A stretch of DNA of 64,000 bases from Cyathus striatus (lineage: Eukaryota > Basidiomycota > Agaricomycetes > Agaricales > Nidulariaceae), in assembly GCA_025738555.1 (NCBI GenBank), contig JAOVFP010000007.1:992001-1056000 (forward strand), read 5' to 3'. Below are positions 61,317-64,000 of the stretch, one piece after another (position 1 is the first letter of the stretch; every line of letters starts with the position of its first letter). The notes below the pieces were generated by a model. The model had not been told where the DNA came from. It worked only from the letters and a program-made list of their open reading frames with translations, and did no database searches. The translations under genes and the position numbers were made by a program.

Positions 61317-63265
61317 ATGTTTTCAACACTAGAGGTCGTAATTGGCGTCTGCGGTCTTTTTCTTGCCGCGAAGCTGTTCTTTCATTCCGGGAACTCAAAA
61401 AATAAGCTTCCGCCGGGTCCAAAGGGCTACCCAATCATTGGCAATCTGTTAGATATGCCCTCAGGAGACGAGGTCTTTGTATGGAAAAAGTGGAGGGACC
61501 AATGGGGTATGTCATCGTAATTTTACTCAGAATAACCTCGCAATGTCTTATGTTCATTCGACATTAGGGCCTCTTAACTCCGTCACCACTTTTGGGAGGA
61601 CAATCGTTGTGGCCAACTCGTACAAAGTGGCTTATGAACTATGTGAAAAGAAGGGCAGCATTTACTCTGACAGAGCCCCTATTCCGATGGCTGGGGAGCT
61701 TGTGGGATGGAAAGAGAATCTTGCGTTCCGTCCTTACGGAAATGAGTTCCGTTACGGGCGACGCGTGTATCATCAGGCATTTGGAAATGCTGCTTCTTTG
61801 GCTCAGTTTCAGCCTGCGCAAGCCAAAGAGGCTTCGAGATTTTTGCGGAATCTGCTTGATGATTCTAAGAACTTTGATAAGCTCACTGCGAGGTAAGCAT
61901 ATTATGTTGACTCTAGATTTTGTTGCTGTTTAAGGTGTTTTTCGTCTATAGTTTTGCTGGTGCAATGTCAATGCGTACAGCTTACGGATATGAGGAAGTC
62001 GATATTGACTTCGTACAACTCGTTAACAAAGTCATGGACATCGCCGGAGTTGCCTCTGCACCCAACTCTTTCCTCGTCAATCTCGTTCCTTCGCGTAAGA
62101 ATCTCCATTTGTGTGTTTGCACGTTTTACCTAGTAACGTCTATGAAACAGTGTTAAAGGTCCCTACATGGGTTCCGGGACAGAAGTACAGGAAAATAGCA
62201 GCTAAATGGCGTGAGCAGCTATTACACATGAACCAGATTCCTTGGGACTTCGTCAAGAGCCAAGTTGTACGTTATCAACTCCTTGAAAACCAAAATTGCT
62301 TCTAATATGGCTTAGGCTGCTGGAATCGCTCTGGACTCCTTCTCATCCCGTTTACTAAAAGAGGTGAAGTCCGAGAAAGACGAGACTTATCTTAAATGGC
62401 TAGCTGCTGGAATCCTAGTAGGCAAGTCTTATAATTAAACGAGCTTATCTCTTCCGTTAACAAAATAATCCGTTTAGGAGGTAGTGATACTACATACGGA
62501 ACACTGCTGTCGTACTTCCTTGCAATGATTCATAATCCGAAAATACAGAAGAAAGCACAAGCTGAGATCGAATCTGTTGTTGGGTATGACCGTCTCCCGA
62601 CGTTTGAGGATCGACCACACCTTCCGTATGTTGATGCTATTGTGAAGGAGATATACCGAACCTTCGTTGTTGGCCCTCTCGGTACGTTCTTGTAACCGAA
62701 TGTTCCCTTCCAAGACCTTAACGTTACCTAGGAATCCCGCATACATCGAGTGAGGATGACATTCACGATGGATACTTCATTCCCAAAGGGTCGATTATCT
62801 TCACGAACATCTGGTACGTTTCCAAAACATTCTTCCCTGAAAACGTCGTAACTTACGTGCCCCACAGGCTCATCGCACACGATCCGGAAGTCTTCACTCG
62901 CCCCATGGACTTCTGGCCTGAACGATACATAGGAGACAAGCCAGAACAAGACTCGATGGAATTCGCGTTCGGCTTTGGCAGGCGCATTTGTCCGGGTCGG
63001 TTCCTTGCTGATGCCGCTGTGTGGATTACTGTCGCCAAGTTACTTGCTACGTTTGATGTTGTGCCGCCGCTTGATGAGAGTGGGAAGGAGTATATTCCTC
63101 CGATAGAGATGACGCCTGGGCTTGTTAGGTGTGTATTACTTTGTTTTGGATGACTACGAGAGTTTTGATTGGTGTGTGTGTGTTAGTCACCCGAAGCACT
63201 TTAATTGTAGGATTATACCGAGGTCGGAGAAAGCTGTAGAGTTAATTCGTGGTAGCATTGAATAG
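61317..63265 (+). CDS. cytochrome P450 (OrdA-like), second copy
   Basis: ER anchor MFSTLEVVIGVCGLFLAAKL, hinge KLPPGPKGYPIIGNL, then MAGELVGW, SFLVNLVPSL, VPTWVPGQKY, I-helix AAGILVGGSDTT, K-helix KEIYR, HDGYFIPKGSIIFTNIWLIA, and heme loop AFGFGRRICPGRFLADAAVW. The last exon encodes RIIPRSEKAVELIRGSIE with TAG at 63263. All introns are short and in phase. It shares the MAGELVGW and FGFGRR layout with the P450 at 54580 but is clearly diverged, so an older paralog. Substrate unknown. It belongs to the P450 / NAPE-PLD-like / P450 group by position. Confidence 0.94.
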
Positions 63266-64000
63266 TAATTTACTTATTCGTACCAGTTGATAGCCAACGT
63301 ATTTTGTTTTACTTCAACTTCCTTATTTCTTTAAGGCCTTCTTTTCTAACTTTATAATGTCGAGCAACTCGCAATACGAAAAGACGCTAGTCATATGTAA
63401 TGCGGGAATACTATTTCCATAAAAACGGGTGATAGTGGTGGCTTAAACAAACGAGAGAAGATATGAAGTACAAGTGAATCGGTGATATCTTTTCCCAGCA
63501 AAGACGTGAGAGTCGAGTTGACACTCGCCTATTCCACTGACGACATGTTCTGCAGAGGAAGGAACATATGAAAGAGCAAGTTATAGAAACTAATTATGCG
63601 TAACTGGTGCAATGGGATACCGATATATTTTATCACTGCTAAAATTACATACTAACAACAGTTATAACAGGTTAGAACGCAGCGACATAACGGCATCGAT
63701 AAATGCACTTCTATGAAAAATAGTACCAGTAGGACGTTTTTCAATGAGACACCAAGGATTAAAACTTAAGAATAACGGGACGGGAATATAATGAATGTAT
63801 ATTTGTTCAAATAATGATAAAATGAATTATTTCTCTACGCAGAATGTACAAGGACTCATTAATAGACCGTGTATCGTCCATTATCGATGTATTATCACCG
63901 AATATTAGCTGGAGACAAATGAATTATGACTGCTTATGGTCCGCCTTAATAAGATCGGATGCACGTTCGGCAAATACTGAAAATAAAATTAGACAAGTAA
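63266..64000. other. 3' flank, no gene seen
   Basis: AT-rich to the window edge; no ORF of note. Confidence 0.5.

Overview
This window is nuclear DNA from a mushroom-forming basidiomycete (Agaricomycetes-type). Genes are split by many short introns (about 50-60 nt, GT...AG). Several families are typical of that group: an OrdA-like P450 pair, sedolisin paralogs, a DUF6533 membrane protein, an F-box protein and a small secreted 'glycopeptide' family protein. A nuclear tRNA-Leu has an intron.

Layout. At 1-1.7 kb is the 5' part of an FAD monooxygenase gene (minus). At 2.2-5.2 kb are a small inverted-repeat element, an intron-containing tRNA-Leu(AAG), a decayed F-box gene and a broken second tRNA-Leu copy. 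At 6.5-8.7 kb is a Fet3-type multicopper oxidase, convergent with a CHS7-like gene (12.9-9.5 kb, minus) that carries a 1,852-nt intron. From 13.4 to 24.2 kb lies a repeat block: SINE-like heads with pol III box motifs, a roughly 5-kb TIR element, and two smaller TIR elements nested inside it. Most of this block has lost its CpG sites to TpG/CpA. At 24.5-26.1 kb is an indoleamine 2,3-dioxygenase gene (minus) with a doubtful splice junction, then a hypothetical gene (28.5-27.8 kb). The first sedolisin is at 29.4-31.7 kb. A 1.66-kb TIR element is at 33.6-35.2 kb, a small secreted glycopeptide-family protein at 35.8-36.6 kb, and mitochondrial acetolactate synthase (ILV2 type) at 39.5-37.3 kb. From 39.9 to 52 kb the DNA is accessory: a duplicated repeat family, a decayed cysteine-rich gene built from tandem exon units, a damaged DUF6533 gene, a 2.17-kb element with TIRs of about 400 bp, and a 746-bp MITE. 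The second sedolisin is at 52.1-54.4 kb. A P450 (56.5-54.6 kb, minus), an NAPE-PLD-like metallo-hydrolase (57.5-59.0 kb), a hypothetical gene (60.3-59.5 kb, minus) and a second P450 (61.3-63.3 kb) close the window.

How the genes relate. Two enzymes are housekeeping: acetolactate synthase (branched-chain amino acid synthesis) and the CHS7-like export factor (chitin synthase). The secreted or surface genes (two sedolisins, the multicopper oxidase, the glycopeptide-family protein) suit an extracellular, degradative lifestyle. The P450 / NAPE-PLD-like / P450 group could act together, but that is inferred only from position.

Most notable: (i) four inhibitor-pocket positions of acetolactate synthase differ from the sensitive yeast form, including the Trp-to-Leu and Pro-to-Ala changes known from herbicide resistance; (ii) clear CpG-specific decay between copies of one repeat; (iii) SINE-like repeats; (iv) several TA-flanked long-TIR elements with no visible transposase; (v) a decayed tandem-exon cysteine-rich gene. 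No CRISPR array or prokaryotic operon is present. Exon joins were worked out by eye and are approximate unless stated.
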